Position numbers and translations under genes: made by a program | Assembly (NCBI RefSeq): GCF_041814905.1 | Contig: NZ_JBGXYA010000055.1 | Coordinates: forward strand, 1-64,000 | Reading direction: 5' to 3' | DNA from: Glaesserella sp041814905 | GTDB taxonomy: Bacteria > Pseudomonadota > Gammaproteobacteria > Enterobacterales > Pasteurellaceae | Length of the DNA stretch: 64,000 nt | Notes under the pieces: generated by a model | What the model was told of the DNA's origin: nothing | Database searches by the model: none | The model's input: the letters and a program-made list of their open reading frames with translations, nothing else | Shown: piece by piece, positions 32,118-40,891 of the stretch | Layout: every line of letters starts with the position of its first letter | How positions within the stretch are numbered: position 1 is the first letter of the stretch

Positions 32118-34175
32118 TTATACAAAAGCTCGATAAAGGTGTTTTATTTTTTCAATCTGTTTAAAAAGCCAAGGTCGACGGATCGCATGATTGGTTGTAT
32201 TGGTTTTTTGTTGTTGTAACAAGTAAACGGCTTGTTCAACATGAATAATTTGCTGTTTTTGCGGATCGATATAAAGCGGATAGTGCAGTAATGTGCCGCA
32301 AATAAGCTCTTCTAACGTGAGTTTACGGTTACGCCTTTCCAACTCAATATGATCAATCGTTAATCCCCAGTTGGAATAAAAGGGTAAACCGTAGCAATGC
32401 ACGGTTTTGTTTCTGATTAACGCTTCAAAACCAGCTAACGAAGTCATGGTGTGAACTTCATCAACTTGATGAATACAATCCAAAATATTGGCATTTTCAA
32501 TGATATCGTCGGCATATTTCAGCACATCGGATGGTGATATTTTGCCAATGCGATTTCCGCTCACGACATCAGGGTGAGGCTTATAAATGATGTAAGCGTC
32601 AGGATTTAATTCGCGCACTTTTTTTAATAAGTCCAAATTAGTCTTAATTTGAGGCGAACCTAAGAGAATCGATGCATCGTCTTCAACCTGACCCGGCACG
32701 AGAATGGTCCTTTTATTTGTTTTATTGAGGTAAAACCCGGATGTTCCGACATTATATTTACAGATATTTTCATTTAATAAATGATTTTGCACGTTTTTGG
32801 CTATGTTGAGATCGTTGTCGGAAAAAGCCGTCATTTGAAAAATGAGTTCCAAGCGGGAAGGTGTTTGGGCATTAAAATAGATTCCTTTATCGTCAACGAC
32901 TAAAGAAAAGGGGGTGACAAGATTAGAACCTAATCCGACCGAACGGATAAAACCGTCTTCCATTCTTAATAGCGGTAATTGATGTTTGTCTGCAAATGCA
33001 ATAAGTTCCGGTTTTCCTTGACCCCATACCAACAATTTGGCGTCAGAGGGCAAGAAGGTATTCTTTAGCTGCTTAATGTCAGAGATAAAATATAAGCGAC
33101 ATTGCGGAAAACGGAAAAAAGGCGCAATAACGGCTCGTTTCCACGGTGATAAACCGACACAGTAGATATTGCCGGCTAAACGCTGATTGAGCTGTTTTAC
33201 TTTTTGCAGATAGTCAATCACATCAAAAATAGAACCTGTTTTGCCGTTGTTCGGATTGATATATCGGCTGTATTGCAAATAGGCGGCACAAAAAAGCTGA
33301 ACTAGGTTTCTCGCCGTTCTACGATGATTTTTTTGTAATATTTCAATATTGGGATGTCTGTCTTCCGTTATTCCCCAACCGGCAAACCAAGGTACACCGA
33401 AAGTAATGACTTTTTTACCGAGAAAAAGGGCTTCAAATCCCATTTGTGAAGTAACACAATACACTTTATCCACCGCTTCCAATAAACTGAGCGGATTAAA
33501 GTCTTGGGTAATCAATCGGATACGATTTTTATAAGCAGAAAGTTCGGTTAAATAGCCTTTCTTTTTGCCGCTAATCACATCCGGATGGGTTTTAACCCAA
33601 ATTAATGATAATGGATTTTCTTTGATTGCCGCCTCTAACATCTGTTTAAAGTGGCTTTCATCCGCTTGCCCGTATTTTACCGACCTATCTCCGTGGGTTT
33701 GATCAATGACTAATACAATCGGCTGATAGGTAAGACGAGGTTCATTAAAATCAAGGGCGTGATTATATTTAGAGAGTTTATGCGTTTTGATCAGTGCGAT
33801 CGCCTGCTTAGCTTGTTGCAATATCTCTTCGTCCATTTCGGCATCAATAATCAGCTGCTCTAAACGAGATGGGCGGGTCGTATCGTAATAAATTCCTAAA
33901 TCGTCATATACCATAGAAAACGGAGGATAACCTTTTACACCGAGTCCTAAGGATCGTAAGAAACCGTCTTCTATCGCAATGTAGGGAAGATGGCGCCATT
34001 TTGCATAAAACTGAGGTATTTTGGAGGGAAAACGCAGCCCCCAACCAATAGTTTTATCAATGCTTACCTTAGCGCTGAGTAACGTATGCGGAGTAGTATA
34101 TCCTTCCGTTAAAAAAGAAGATAAGTGCGGAATTTTCAAAATGCCGCGAGAAAATATGATTGCTTTTGATTTCAT
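32118..34175 (-). CDS. kpsC: Capsule Kdo-linker glycosyltransferase KpsC (PhyA/LipA type)
   Basis: A 685-residue two-module beta-Kdo transferase that alternates beta-2,4 and beta-2,7 linkages in the capsule lipid linker. The duplication is visible: EDGFLRSLGLG followed by DDLGIYYDTTRPSRLE in the first half recurs as EDGFIRSVGLG and DDKGIYFNAQTPSRLE in the second. HP-rich segments (VKTHPDVISGKK, YKPHPDVVSGNR) also repeat. The ATG at 34175 is preferred over a TTG at 34187. No good Shine-Dalgarno is seen and an uptake signal lies just upstream, so translation may depend on read-through from cpxA. Confidence 0.92.
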   Translation of the reverse strand: MKSKAIIFSRGILKIPHLSSFLTEGYTTPHTLLSAKVSIDKTIGWGLRFPSKIPQFYAKWRHLPYIAIEDGFLRSLGLGVKGYPPFSMVYDDLGIYYDTTRPSRLEQLIIDAEMDEEILQQAKQAIALIKTHKLSKYNHALDFNEPRLTYQPIVLVIDQTHGDRSVKYGQADESHFKQMLEAAIKENPLSLIWVKTHPDVISGKKKGYLTELSAYKNRIRLITQDFNPLSLLEAVDKVYCVTSQMGFEALFLGKKVITFGVPWFAGWGITEDRHPNIEILQKNHRRTARNLVQLFCAAYLQYSRYINPNNGKTGSIFDVIDYLQKVKQLNQRLAGNIYCVGLSPWKRAVIAPFFRFPQCRLYFISDIKQLKNTFLPSDAKLLVWGQGKPELIAFADKHQLPLLRMEDGFIRSVGLGSNLVTPFSLVVDDKGIYFNAQTPSRLELIFQMTAFSDNDLNIAKNVQNHLLNENICKYNVGTSGFYLNKTNKRTILVPGQVEDDASILLGSPQIKTNLDLLKKVRELNPDAYIIYKPHPDVVSGNRIGKISPSDVLKYADDIIENANILDCIHQVDEVHTMTSLAGFEALIRNKTVHCYGLPFYSNWGLTIDHIELERRNRKLTLEELICGTLLHYPLYIDPQKQQIIHVEQAVYLLQQQKTNTTNHAIRRPWLFKQIEKIKHLYRAFV

Positions 34176-34204
34176 TATTATTTGCAAATTTTAGGGCAAA
34201 TCTT

Positions 34205-34213
34205 ACCGCTTGT
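34205..34213 (-). repeat. Single uptake signal sequence between cpxA and kpsC
   Basis: ACCGCTTGT with TTTGCAAA upstream at 34181, in the 48-base gap between cpxA and kpsC on the minus strand. Confidence 0.75.
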
Positions 34214-34223
34214 AAGGGGAGAT

Positions 34224-34871
34224 TTAGCCTTTGTTGTAATATCGATATGCTTCCTCGATAGACGGGAATTTATGCATATATCCTTGATCAAGTACCATAG
34301 CATTGTCGCAGTACTCCTTAATTGCGTTTGGGCTATGAGAAACTAATATAATTGAGCGATCCTTGCGTTTTTCAAACAATTCGTAACGGCATTTAGCACT
34401 GAAGCGGGAATCTCCTACCGCGATCACTTCATCAATCAGGTAGCAATCAAATTCTACTGAAAGTGAGAGGGCGAAAGCTAAGCGGGCTTTCATCCCTGAG
34501 GAGTATTTCTTCACCGGTTCGTAGAGATATTCACCAAGCTCTGAAAATGCTTCGGTAAACTGTTTCACATATTCGATATCCGCACCGTAAATTCGGCAAA
34601 TAAACCGTAAGTTATCCATGCCGGTCAAGCTGCCTTGGAAAGCACCGCTAAAAGCGAGAGGCCAAGAGATACTCATTTTACGTTCGATTTTGCCTGAACT
34701 TGGCGGTTCAACCCCGCTTAACAGGCGGATAAGCGTGGATTTCCCTGCACCATTGCGTCCTAAAATACCGATTTTTTCTCCTTTTTTAATTTCAAAATTA
34801 ATATCCTGTAAGACCTTCCGTTCACCGCTTTGGGTGTAGTAACTTTTACTGACGTTTTTCACACTGATCAT
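34224..34871 (-). CDS. cpxA: Capsule export ABC transporter ATPase (KpsT/BexA/CpxA type)
   Basis: A 215-residue ATPase that powers export of the lipid-linked capsule polymer through the CpxB permease. Walker A GRNGAGKST is at residues 37-45, the ABC signature here reads SSGMKARLAFAL near 125 (a variant of LSGGQ typical of polysaccharide exporters), and Walker B YLIDEVIAVGD lies near 148. It starts within the last codons of cpxB (ATGA overlap), indicating translational coupling. Confidence 0.94.
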   Translation of the reverse strand: MISVKNVSKSYYTQSGERKVLQDINFEIKKGEKIGILGRNGAGKSTLIRLLSGVEPPSSGKIERKMSISWPLAFSGAFQGSLTGMDNLRFICRIYGADIEYVKQFTEAFSELGEYLYEPVKKYSSGMKARLAFALSLSVEFDCYLIDEVIAVGDSRFSAKCRYELFEKRKDRSIILVSHSPNAIKEYCDNAMVLDQGYMHKFPSIEEAYRYYNKG

Positions 34872-35665
34872 TGCGGTTCGATTCCTTTACTGAATTGTTT
34901 AATTGCCAATAGTCCGATAAACACCATGACTAAATCGCATACAATAATAAAACCGATATTTTCATAGGTTTTGACCGAGTCGCCGAAGTAACCTTGACGG
35001 AACATTTCCGTGCCGCTAATCATCGGTACCCACACCGCATACTGTTGAATTTGCTGCGGGAGCGAATGCACGAAAAAGAAGGCTCCCGACAGCGGTAACA
35101 TCACAAAGCTAAGGGGATTCCAAAGCTTACCGAATACCTCAAAATGATGGGCGATTGCACAAATAATCAACCCTAATCCGAATGCAAAGATCGCCATTAA
35201 GCACCATGCAACTAACATATAGAACACATCTTGCGGGAAGTCTATCCAACCGATAAAAATAAATACCGCCATGATCAACATTTGTGCAATAGTGGCTCCG
35301 GCAACTTCCAATATAGTGCGGGATATTAAGGTATCCAACACTTTAACGTTACGGTGATAAAGCAAACTGATATTGGATGAAATCGCCCCAATTGCACGGT
35401 TGGAGGCATTACGCCACATCATCGCCATCGGATAGCCGGTAATAATAAAGGCAATGATATTAAGCGTAGACACTTTGTCGGCACGTAAAAATTGCCACAA
35501 CAACACAACCATCAAGGTCATCAGTAGTGGTTCAACGAACAGCCATAAAAAGCCGATATTTTTACGCCCGTAACGGGTGATGATTTCGCGTAACAATAAC
35601 GCTTTCAGTACCCGTCCTTGCAGTACCCGTGAACGTTTGAAGGTGGTTTGATTACCGTATTTCAT
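34868..35665 (-). CDS. cpxB: Capsule export ABC transporter permease (KpsM/BexB/CpxB type)
   Basis: A 265-residue inner-membrane permease of the ABC-2 polysaccharide export family with six hydrophobic helices (first near residue 39). The N-terminal REIITRYGRKNIGFLWLFVEPL is the family signature, and the PLSGAFFFVHSLP segment near residue 185 is typical of the last third. It overlaps cpxC by one base and cpxA by four, so export subunits are made in a coupled way. Confidence 0.94.
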   Translation of the reverse strand: MKYGNQTTFKRSRVLQGRVLKALLLREIITRYGRKNIGFLWLFVEPLLMTLMVVLLWQFLRADKVSTLNIIAFIITGYPMAMMWRNASNRAIGAISSNISLLYHRNVKVLDTLISRTILEVAGATIAQMLIMAVFIFIGWIDFPQDVFYMLVAWCLMAIFAFGLGLIICAIAHHFEVFGKLWNPLSFVMLPLSGAFFFVHSLPQQIQQYAVWVPMISGTEMFRQGYFGDSVKTYENIGFIIVCDLVMVFIGLLAIKQFSKGIEPQ

Positions 35666-36798
35666 TAGTTTTGATGCTCTCTGATACCGGCGATAAGTAA
35701 AGTAATCACCCCGTAAAGCAATAAACCGATAAAAAACGTTGCCAAAATGTTGTAAAGTCTATACGGTTCCAGTGCTAAGTCAGGCTTATTCGGTTGATTG
35801 ATCACTTCCAAATAAAGTTGCTGACGATCAGCTTCCCCTTTGGTATTTTGTAACGAGGTAATTGCCGTCGTGAGTTGTTGCTGGGCAAGCGTATTATCCA
35901 ACATTAAACGCTGATACTCGGCAGTTTGGGTCGCAATGGAGTTTTGTCCGCCCGACAATGTTTGTAATTGATCGGCAATTTCCGCTTTTAGACTTTTTTC
36001 ACGGGTTTTGAGCGCGGCAACCTGCGGGTTATCCGGCGTGAGCGAACGTAACTGTGCCAACTGGGTTTCCACTTGGATTAATTCACTTTTCAACGTTGAA
36101 ATTAAAGTCAGCTGCACGTCGGATTGTGCCGGCAGATCAAAAATTTTATGTTGAATACGATATTGGCTGAGCGCTTCCGCGGTCTCCATAACACGCCGTT
36201 CCGCATCGCTGACCGATTGTTCGGCAAATCGGATCGTGTCTTGGCGCGCCCGCTCATTTAAACGGTTAATCAGTGCTTCGCCTTGTTTTAACAATTGTAT
36301 ATTGATTTTTTGCGACTCTTCGGCATCAAACGAGCGGATTCGCAACGTGGCAATACCTGAAATTGCATCTAAATCTGCCACTAAACGTTTTTTAAAATAT
36401 TGGAAAAACGCTTCTTGTGAATCATCCAACCCAAAAGGGTTAAAACGACTGAGCAGATCGCCTTTTTGTTCATAATAATCACGTACCGGTAAGATTTGGG
36501 CTAATTGTTCCAGCGCATTACGCGAACGGATGTATTCTTGCACCGTGTAAGAATCGTCTTGCGAACGGGAAAATCCCACGCCTTGAAGTAATGCGCCGAC
36601 TCCGCTTAATGAAGCTTGATTATTCGGGGAACGCACGACAAAGCTGGATTCGGAAATATACACGTCAGAGGCAAATAAGCCGAAATACACACCGGAAAAC
36701 AATGTCGGTAAGATAACCGTCAGCCATAGCAGCGGTTTGAATTTACGCTTCTTTTTCGGTGCCGGTTTGGTTTGCAGTTGAGTTGTTGCTGCCGTCAT
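35665..36798 (-). CDS. cpxC: Capsule export inner-membrane/periplasmic protein (KpsE/BexC/CpxC type)
   Basis: A 377-residue protein of the polysaccharide co-polymerase/export family that links the ABC transporter to the outer-membrane channel. One transmembrane helix near residues 26-46 and one near 350-370 flank a long periplasmic region with strong coiled-coil character (about residues 190-320, rich in Gln, Glu, Leu). The N-terminal VYISESSFVVRSPN is a family motif. It lies nine bases after cpxD. Confidence 0.92.
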   Translation of the reverse strand: MTAATTQLQTKPAPKKKRKFKPLLWLTVILPTLFSGVYFGLFASDVYISESSFVVRSPNNQASLSGVGALLQGVGFSRSQDDSYTVQEYIRSRNALEQLAQILPVRDYYEQKGDLLSRFNPFGLDDSQEAFFQYFKKRLVADLDAISGIATLRIRSFDAEESQKINIQLLKQGEALINRLNERARQDTIRFAEQSVSDAERRVMETAEALSQYRIQHKIFDLPAQSDVQLTLISTLKSELIQVETQLAQLRSLTPDNPQVAALKTREKSLKAEIADQLQTLSGGQNSIATQTAEYQRLMLDNTLAQQQLTTAITSLQNTKGEADRQQLYLEVINQPNKPDLALEPYRLYNILATFFIGLLLYGVITLLIAGIREHQN

Positions 36799-36807
36799 AT
36801 TGCTTTC

Positions 36808-37983
36808 CTATAAACTGTTTACACTGTTGATTGTACCGGTGATCGGTGCGGTCATAGAAAATATGGTTCGAATAAATTTACCGAATTCAGCCAACGGTGC
36901 ATTAGAAACGTACACAATATCTTTATCCTGCATCGGGAAGCGCTGTAACAAGAACATGGCTTTCGGATCCAGCAGATTGGCACGATAAACCGTCGGCACA
37001 TCCATTCCTTCACCGTAGCCGTTAGCCCGCCATGCCGTTTGGTCCGTCAACGATAATTGCGTAAACGGAATATAGCGGAACACAAACACGCCACGTGGGT
37101 CTGAACGCGTGTCAATCAAGCCACCCATTTTGCCGATCGCCTCGGCAAGCGTAATGCCTTTGGTTGAGAATTTAACTTGTTGGTTTGAACCGACAGCACC
37201 GAGTCCGGTAAAACTGTAAGGCGTAGTCAGGAGCGAAACGACATCACCGGCTTGTAATGAAATATTCTGTGTCGGATCAGCAATCAAGGTTTCAAATGCC
37301 ACGGTTTTGACTTGGTTGCCACGGGTAAGTTGAACCGTAATATCCTGAATATCGGCGGGTGAACCGCCGATTGCCGCAACGGCATCCAACACTCGCTCCG
37401 CATTAGCGGTTAACGGCATACGCACGCTGTTACCTTGGCGGATCACCGTAACATTGGCAGAGTTATTGTTGATGATTTGTACCATCGCCTGAGGTTGATT
37501 CGCTTTGCCTTGTAAGCGTCTGACAATCTCTTTTTGAATGGCTTCAGGCGATTTTCCTTTAACCGTAATGTCACCGGCAAACGGGATCGTGATTGCCCCT
37601 TTCTTATTGACCATTTGAGCCGGCAATTTGGTTAAATGACCGCTGCCTTGCCCCGTTTCACCGAACGTTGAACCGAATAGTACTGCCGGCGGAGCCTCCC
37701 AAATGGCGATATCCAGCACGTCCCCAACATTTGCCGTTCCGGCATAATGGTTGTACATTTGCATACCGACAAAACCGGAAAAACGTTGGTTTTGTTGGGT
37801 TTGATAAAGTGTTTGCACGAGTTGATTATCTAATTCCACCACATTCACTTGCGGCAGATTTTCTTGTTCGTTTATGTTTAAAACCGCATTGTGGTTTGGT
37901 CCGGAGGTTGGTAGGGTTGAACAACCGGTTAATGCGGCAGTCATGAGTAAGCTACTCAAAGTTCGTTTCAATGTGATCTTCAT
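36808..37983 (-). CDS. cpxD: Capsule outer-membrane export lipoprotein (Wza/BexD/CpxD type)
   Basis: A 391-residue outer-membrane polysaccharide export protein. A lipoprotein signal with lipobox ALTGC at about residues 16-20 precedes the Poly_export domain (from about residue 85, DVLDIAIWEAPPAVLFG, then GAITIPFAGDITVKGKSPEAIQ) and SLBB-type repeats. The ATG at 37983 is chosen because it gives a proper lipoprotein signal; upstream in-frame sequence contains an uptake signal and no signal peptide. First gene of the leftward capsule operon, with a predicted promoter and CRP site upstream. Confidence 0.93.
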   Translation of the reverse strand: MKITLKRTLSSLLMTAALTGCSTLPTSGPNHNAVLNINEQENLPQVNVVELDNQLVQTLYQTQQNQRFSGFVGMQMYNHYAGTANVGDVLDIAIWEAPPAVLFGSTFGETGQGSGHLTKLPAQMVNKKGAITIPFAGDITVKGKSPEAIQKEIVRRLQGKANQPQAMVQIINNNSANVTVIRQGNSVRMPLTANAERVLDAVAAIGGSPADIQDITVQLTRGNQVKTVAFETLIADPTQNISLQAGDVVSLLTTPYSFTGLGAVGSNQQVKFSTKGITLAEAIGKMGGLIDTRSDPRGVFVFRYIPFTQLSLTDQTAWRANGYGEGMDVPTVYRANLLDPKAMFLLQRFPMQDKDIVYVSNAPLAEFGKFIRTIFSMTAPITGTINSVNSL

Positions 37984-38068
37984 AAAAAGGTGATATCCAA
38001 ATACGTACCAAATAAAAGGTGGTGTGAAACCGATAGGGCGGTAAGGCACAACGCCGTTTTCACATTCT

Positions 38069-38126
38069 ACAAGCGGTCGGTTTCGCATAAAAATTTGCAA
38101 AAAATTCAAGATAACGTACCGCTTGT
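38069..38126. repeat. Inverted pair of uptake signal sequences upstream of cpxD
   Basis: ACAAGCGGTC (38069-38078) faces ACCGCTTGT (38118-38126), with TTTGCAAAAA between. It lies inside the predicted cpxD leader, where its arms could pair in the mRNA. Confidence 0.82.
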
Positions 38127-38237
38127 TGTTATTCGATTACTCCTCATCCAATGGAATAAGGGCAAAAGCTGCCTTAAGCATTTTTACTACTGTAATGTAT
38201 TTAATGTTTACATAAAATTACATTTCTGAGTTGCTTA

Positions 38238-38266
38238 AGTTTAGCAAAAATTACATAAATAGACAA
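38238..38266 (-). promoter_or_regulatory. Predicted promoter of the cpxDCBA-kpsCS operon
   Basis: Minus-strand TTGTCT (38266-38261), 17-base spacer, TAAACT (38243-38238): four of six matches in each hexamer. The predicted start at 38231 puts the CRP site centre at exactly -71.5, a standard class I position. The leader would be about 250 bases. Confidence 0.45.
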
Positions 38267-38291
38267 ATAAAAGCAAGGGATTAATAGCTTA

Positions 38292-38313
38292 AAATGTGAT
38301 CTTTTTCACATTT
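38292..38313. promoter_or_regulatory. CRP binding site between the divergent capsule operons
   Basis: AAATGTGATC-TT-TTCACATTT layout: both half-sites TGTGA (38295-38299) and TCACA (38306-38310) are perfect, and the outer A/T bases match the 22-base consensus at 20 of 22 positions. On the wecB side it lies 42-44 bases upstream of possible starts preceded by TTTATT or TATTAA near 38332-38339, so one site could serve both operons. Confidence 0.75.
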
Positions 38314-38403
38314 AGCAAAAAATTTAGCATATTTATTAAATTAGTGTAAAGTTGGTATTGAAGTGGAAAATCTATTTATGTATTATTGCAAGAAATAGAG
38401 TTA

Positions 38404-38455
38404 TGTAAATTTACAATTTGTTTACTAAGGAAAGATTCTCCCGATCGGGGAGAAT
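38404..38455 (+). promoter_or_regulatory. Palindrome and leader hairpin upstream of wecB
   Basis: TGTAAATTTACA (38404-38415) is a perfect 12-base palindrome; related TTACAT/TGTAA motifs recur through 38191-38260. ATTCTCCC (38435-38442), loop GATCG, GGGAGAAT (38448-38455) is a perfect eight-base hairpin ending nine bases before the wecB ribosome-binding site. The rest of 37984-38476 is AT-rich without a gene. Confidence 0.5.
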
Positions 38456-38476
38456 AGATTATTGGAGGTAATTAGT

Positions 38477-39595
38477 ATGTCACTTAAAGCACTTTTTGTG
38501 TTTGGTACCAGACCGGAAGCCATCAAAATGGCACCATTAGTAGAAGGATTTAAGAAAAACGGTTTGGATTTTTGTGTTTGCGTAACGGCTCAACATCGGC
38601 AAATGTTAGATCAGGTTTTAGACCTGTTTGAGATTACGCCGGATTACGACCTGAATATTATGAGCGAGAAGCAAACGCTTTCCGGCATTACATCGACAAT
38701 ATTACAAAAAATTCAGCCGGTAATCGAAGAATATCAACCTTCTGTGATTTTTGTACACGGCGATACTGCAACAACTTTTGCCGCGTCTTTAGCTGCATAC
38801 TATAACCAAATTCCGATTGCCCATATTGAAGCCGGGTTACGTACCCATAACATCTATTCCCCTTGGCCGGAGGAGGGCAACCGTCGTTTAACCGGTTCAT
38901 TGGCAAAATATCATTTTGCGCCGACGGAAAGCACCATGAGAAACCTGATTGATGAAGGGATTCAGCCGAATAATATTTACGTGACCGGCAACACGGTGGT
39001 GGATGCATTATTTTTGGCTTGTAAGAAAATCGAACAGAATCAAGAGTTGCTCAAACAATTTAAACAACAGTTCAGTTATGTAACGGATAAAAAATTTGTC
39101 TTAATTACCGGTCACCGCCGTGAAAACTTCGGTGAAGGTTTTGACAATATCTGCCAAGCTATTGCTGCATTATCCGTGTTACATCCGGATGTTCAGTTTG
39201 TTTATCCGGTTCATCTCAACCCGAATGTACGCGAACCGGTCAATAAAATTTTAACCGGCAAATCGAATGTCCATTTAATTGAACCGTTGGACTATCTTTC
39301 TTTCGTATATTTGATGAAGCAATCGCATTTAATCTTAACCGACTCCGGCGGTATTCAGGAAGAAGCGCCGTCATTAGGTAAACCGGTACTGGTGATGCGT
39401 GATACCACAGAGCGACCGGAAGCGGTTGAGGTTGGCACTGTCAGACTTGTCGGTACCTCAAAAGAGAAAATCATCGAGCAAGTAAATTTATTGCTGACGA
39501 ATGAAGCGGAATACAACCAAATGGCAGCAGCACATAATCCATACGGAGACGGTACTGCAGTACATAAAATTTTATCGGTTTTTCAACATCATTAA
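38477..39595 (+). CDS. wecB: UDP-N-acetylglucosamine 2-epimerase (non-hydrolysing), WecB type
   Basis: A 372-residue enzyme interconverting UDP-GlcNAc and UDP-ManNAc. Family features include VFGTRPEAIKMAPLV at residues 7-21, HGDTATTFAASLA near 95, HIEAGLRT near 116, GHRRENFG near 212 and TDSGGIQEEAPSLGKPVLVMR near 290. The ATG at 38477 has GGAGGT seven bases upstream. It begins the rightward capsule synthesis operon and is followed by wecC; the same pair is called nmaA/nmaB in Mannheimia capsule loci. Product UDP-ManNAc is the likely capsule precursor. Confidence 0.94.
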   Translation: MSLKALFVFGTRPEAIKMAPLVEGFKKNGLDFCVCVTAQHRQMLDQVLDLFEITPDYDLNIMSEKQTLSGITSTILQKIQPVIEEYQPSVIFVHGDTATTFAASLAAYYNQIPIAHIEAGLRTHNIYSPWPEEGNRRLTGSLAKYHFAPTESTMRNLIDEGIQPNNIYVTGNTVVDALFLACKKIEQNQELLKQFKQQFSYVTDKKFVLITGHRRENFGEGFDNICQAIAALSVLHPDVQFVYPVHLNPNVREPVNKILTGKSNVHLIEPLDYLSFVYLMKQSHLILTDSGGIQEEAPSLGKPVLVMRDTTERPEAVEVGTVRLVGTSKEKIIEQVNLLLTNEAEYNQMAAAHNPYGDGTAVHKILSVFQHH

Positions 39596-39618
39596 AATTA
39601 TCAAGGAGAGCACAAAAA

Positions 39619-40887
39619 ATGGAGAAATTTAACCAAATTTCGGTTGTCGGGCTAGGTTATATCGGCTTGCCGACTGCTGCGGCATTCGCTTTAAACGGTG
39701 TCAAAGTTATTGGCGTAGACGTTAATCAACATGCCGTAGATACCATTAATCAAGGAAAGATTCATATTGTTGAGCCTGAGTTAGAGGTTGCCGTATATTT
39801 ATCCGTTACCAATGGACGATTAAAAGCCACTTTAACCCCGGAGCCTGCTGAAGCCTTCTTAATAGCCGTACCAACTCCGTTCAAAGGCGATAATTACGAA
39901 CCGGATTTAAGCTACATCGAGGCGGCAAGCCGCGCGATTGCACCGGTATTGAAAAAGGGCGATTTGGTGATTTTGGAATCAACTTCGCCGGTGGGTGCGA
40001 CGGAACAAATGGCAGAATGGTTAGCACAAGCCAGACCGGATCTCACCTTTCCACAACAAGCAGGGGAGGAATCCGATATCCGCATTGCTCACTGTCCTGA
40101 ACGAGTATTACCGGGACAAGTCATGCGGGAACTCATTGATAATGACCGCATTATCGGCGGTATGACAAAAAAATGTTCTGAACAAGCGGTCAGATTGTAC
40201 AAAACTTTTGTAAAAGGTGACTGCATTGTCACCAACAGCCGCACCGCCGAAATGTGTAAACTCACTGAAAACGCCTTCCGTGATGTCAACATTGCCTTTG
40301 CCAATGAACTTTCAATCATCTGCGATCGTTTAGGCATCAACGTATGGGAACTCATCTCACTGGCAAACCGCCATCCGCGCGTCAATATTCTCCAACCGGG
40401 GTGTGGTGTCGGCGGACACTGCATTGCCGTTGACCCATGGTTTATTGTCAACAAAACCCCGGATTTGGCAAAACTGATCCACACCGCACGCCTTGTCAAC
40501 GACGGCAAACCGCAATGGGTGATCGACAAAGTCAATCAAGCTGTTATCGACGTTTTACAACTTAAACCACGTAAAACGCTTGGCGACATCAAAATCGCTT
40601 GCTTAGGTTTGGCATTCAAGCCGGATATCGACGACTTACGTGAAAGCCCGGCAGTGAAAATTACCGAACAATTAGCGACCAAATACCCAAATCAAATCCT
40701 TGCGGTAGAGCCGAATGTGGAGGTACTCCCGCCAAAATTAGCAGCCAAAGGTATTTCACTGATTGACCTCGACACCGCACTGAAGCAAGTGGACGTGTTG
40801 GTATTATTGGTTGATCATAAAGAATTTAAAGAAGCCGTTTCCATTTCGAGCGAATCGATTGTGGTGGATACGAAGGGGATTTGGTAG
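39619..40887 (+). CDS. wecC: UDP-N-acetyl-D-mannosamine dehydrogenase, WecC type
   Basis: A 422-residue NAD-dependent enzyme that oxidises UDP-ManNAc twice to UDP-ManNAcA. The Rossmann motif VVGLGYIGLPTAAAFA is at residues 10-25, the catalytic cysteine in LQPGCGVGGHCIAVDPWF near residue 262, and the intact C-terminus ends in VVDTKGIW. AAGGAG precedes the ATG. An uptake signal (ACAAGCGGTCAG, 40182-40193) is embedded in the coding sequence. GC content is high (33 of 60 bases in a counted line) and drops sharply right after the stop. Confidence 0.94.
   Translation: MEKFNQISVVGLGYIGLPTAAAFALNGVKVIGVDVNQHAVDTINQGKIHIVEPELEVAVYLSVTNGRLKATLTPEPAEAFLIAVPTPFKGDNYEPDLSYIEAASRAIAPVLKKGDLVILESTSPVGATEQMAEWLAQARPDLTFPQQAGEESDIRIAHCPERVLPGQVMRELIDNDRIIGGMTKKCSEQAVRLYKTFVKGDCIVTNSRTAEMCKLTENAFRDVNIAFANELSIICDRLGINVWELISLANRHPRVNILQPGCGVGGHCIAVDPWFIVNKTPDLAKLIHTARLVNDGKPQWVIDKVNQAVIDVLQLKPRKTLGDIKIACLGLAFKPDIDDLRESPAVKITEQLATKYPNQILAVEPNVEVLPPKLAAKGISLIDLDTALKQVDVLVLLVDHKEFKEAVSISSESIVVDTKGIW
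40182..40193 (+). repeat. Uptake signal sequence inside wecC
   Basis: ACAAGCGGTCAG encodes part of EQAVRLY. The downstream TTTGCAAA element is degenerate (TTTTGTAAAA). Confidence 0.7.
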
Positions 40888-40891
40888 TTAT

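Noticed and set aside
37984..38109. Upstream extension of cpxD
   Set aside because: It would hide the lipoprotein signal inside the protein and translate an uptake signal.
40089..40535. 148-codon frame antisense to wecC
   Set aside because: wecC is intact and conserved; the antisense frame has no start signal or domain.
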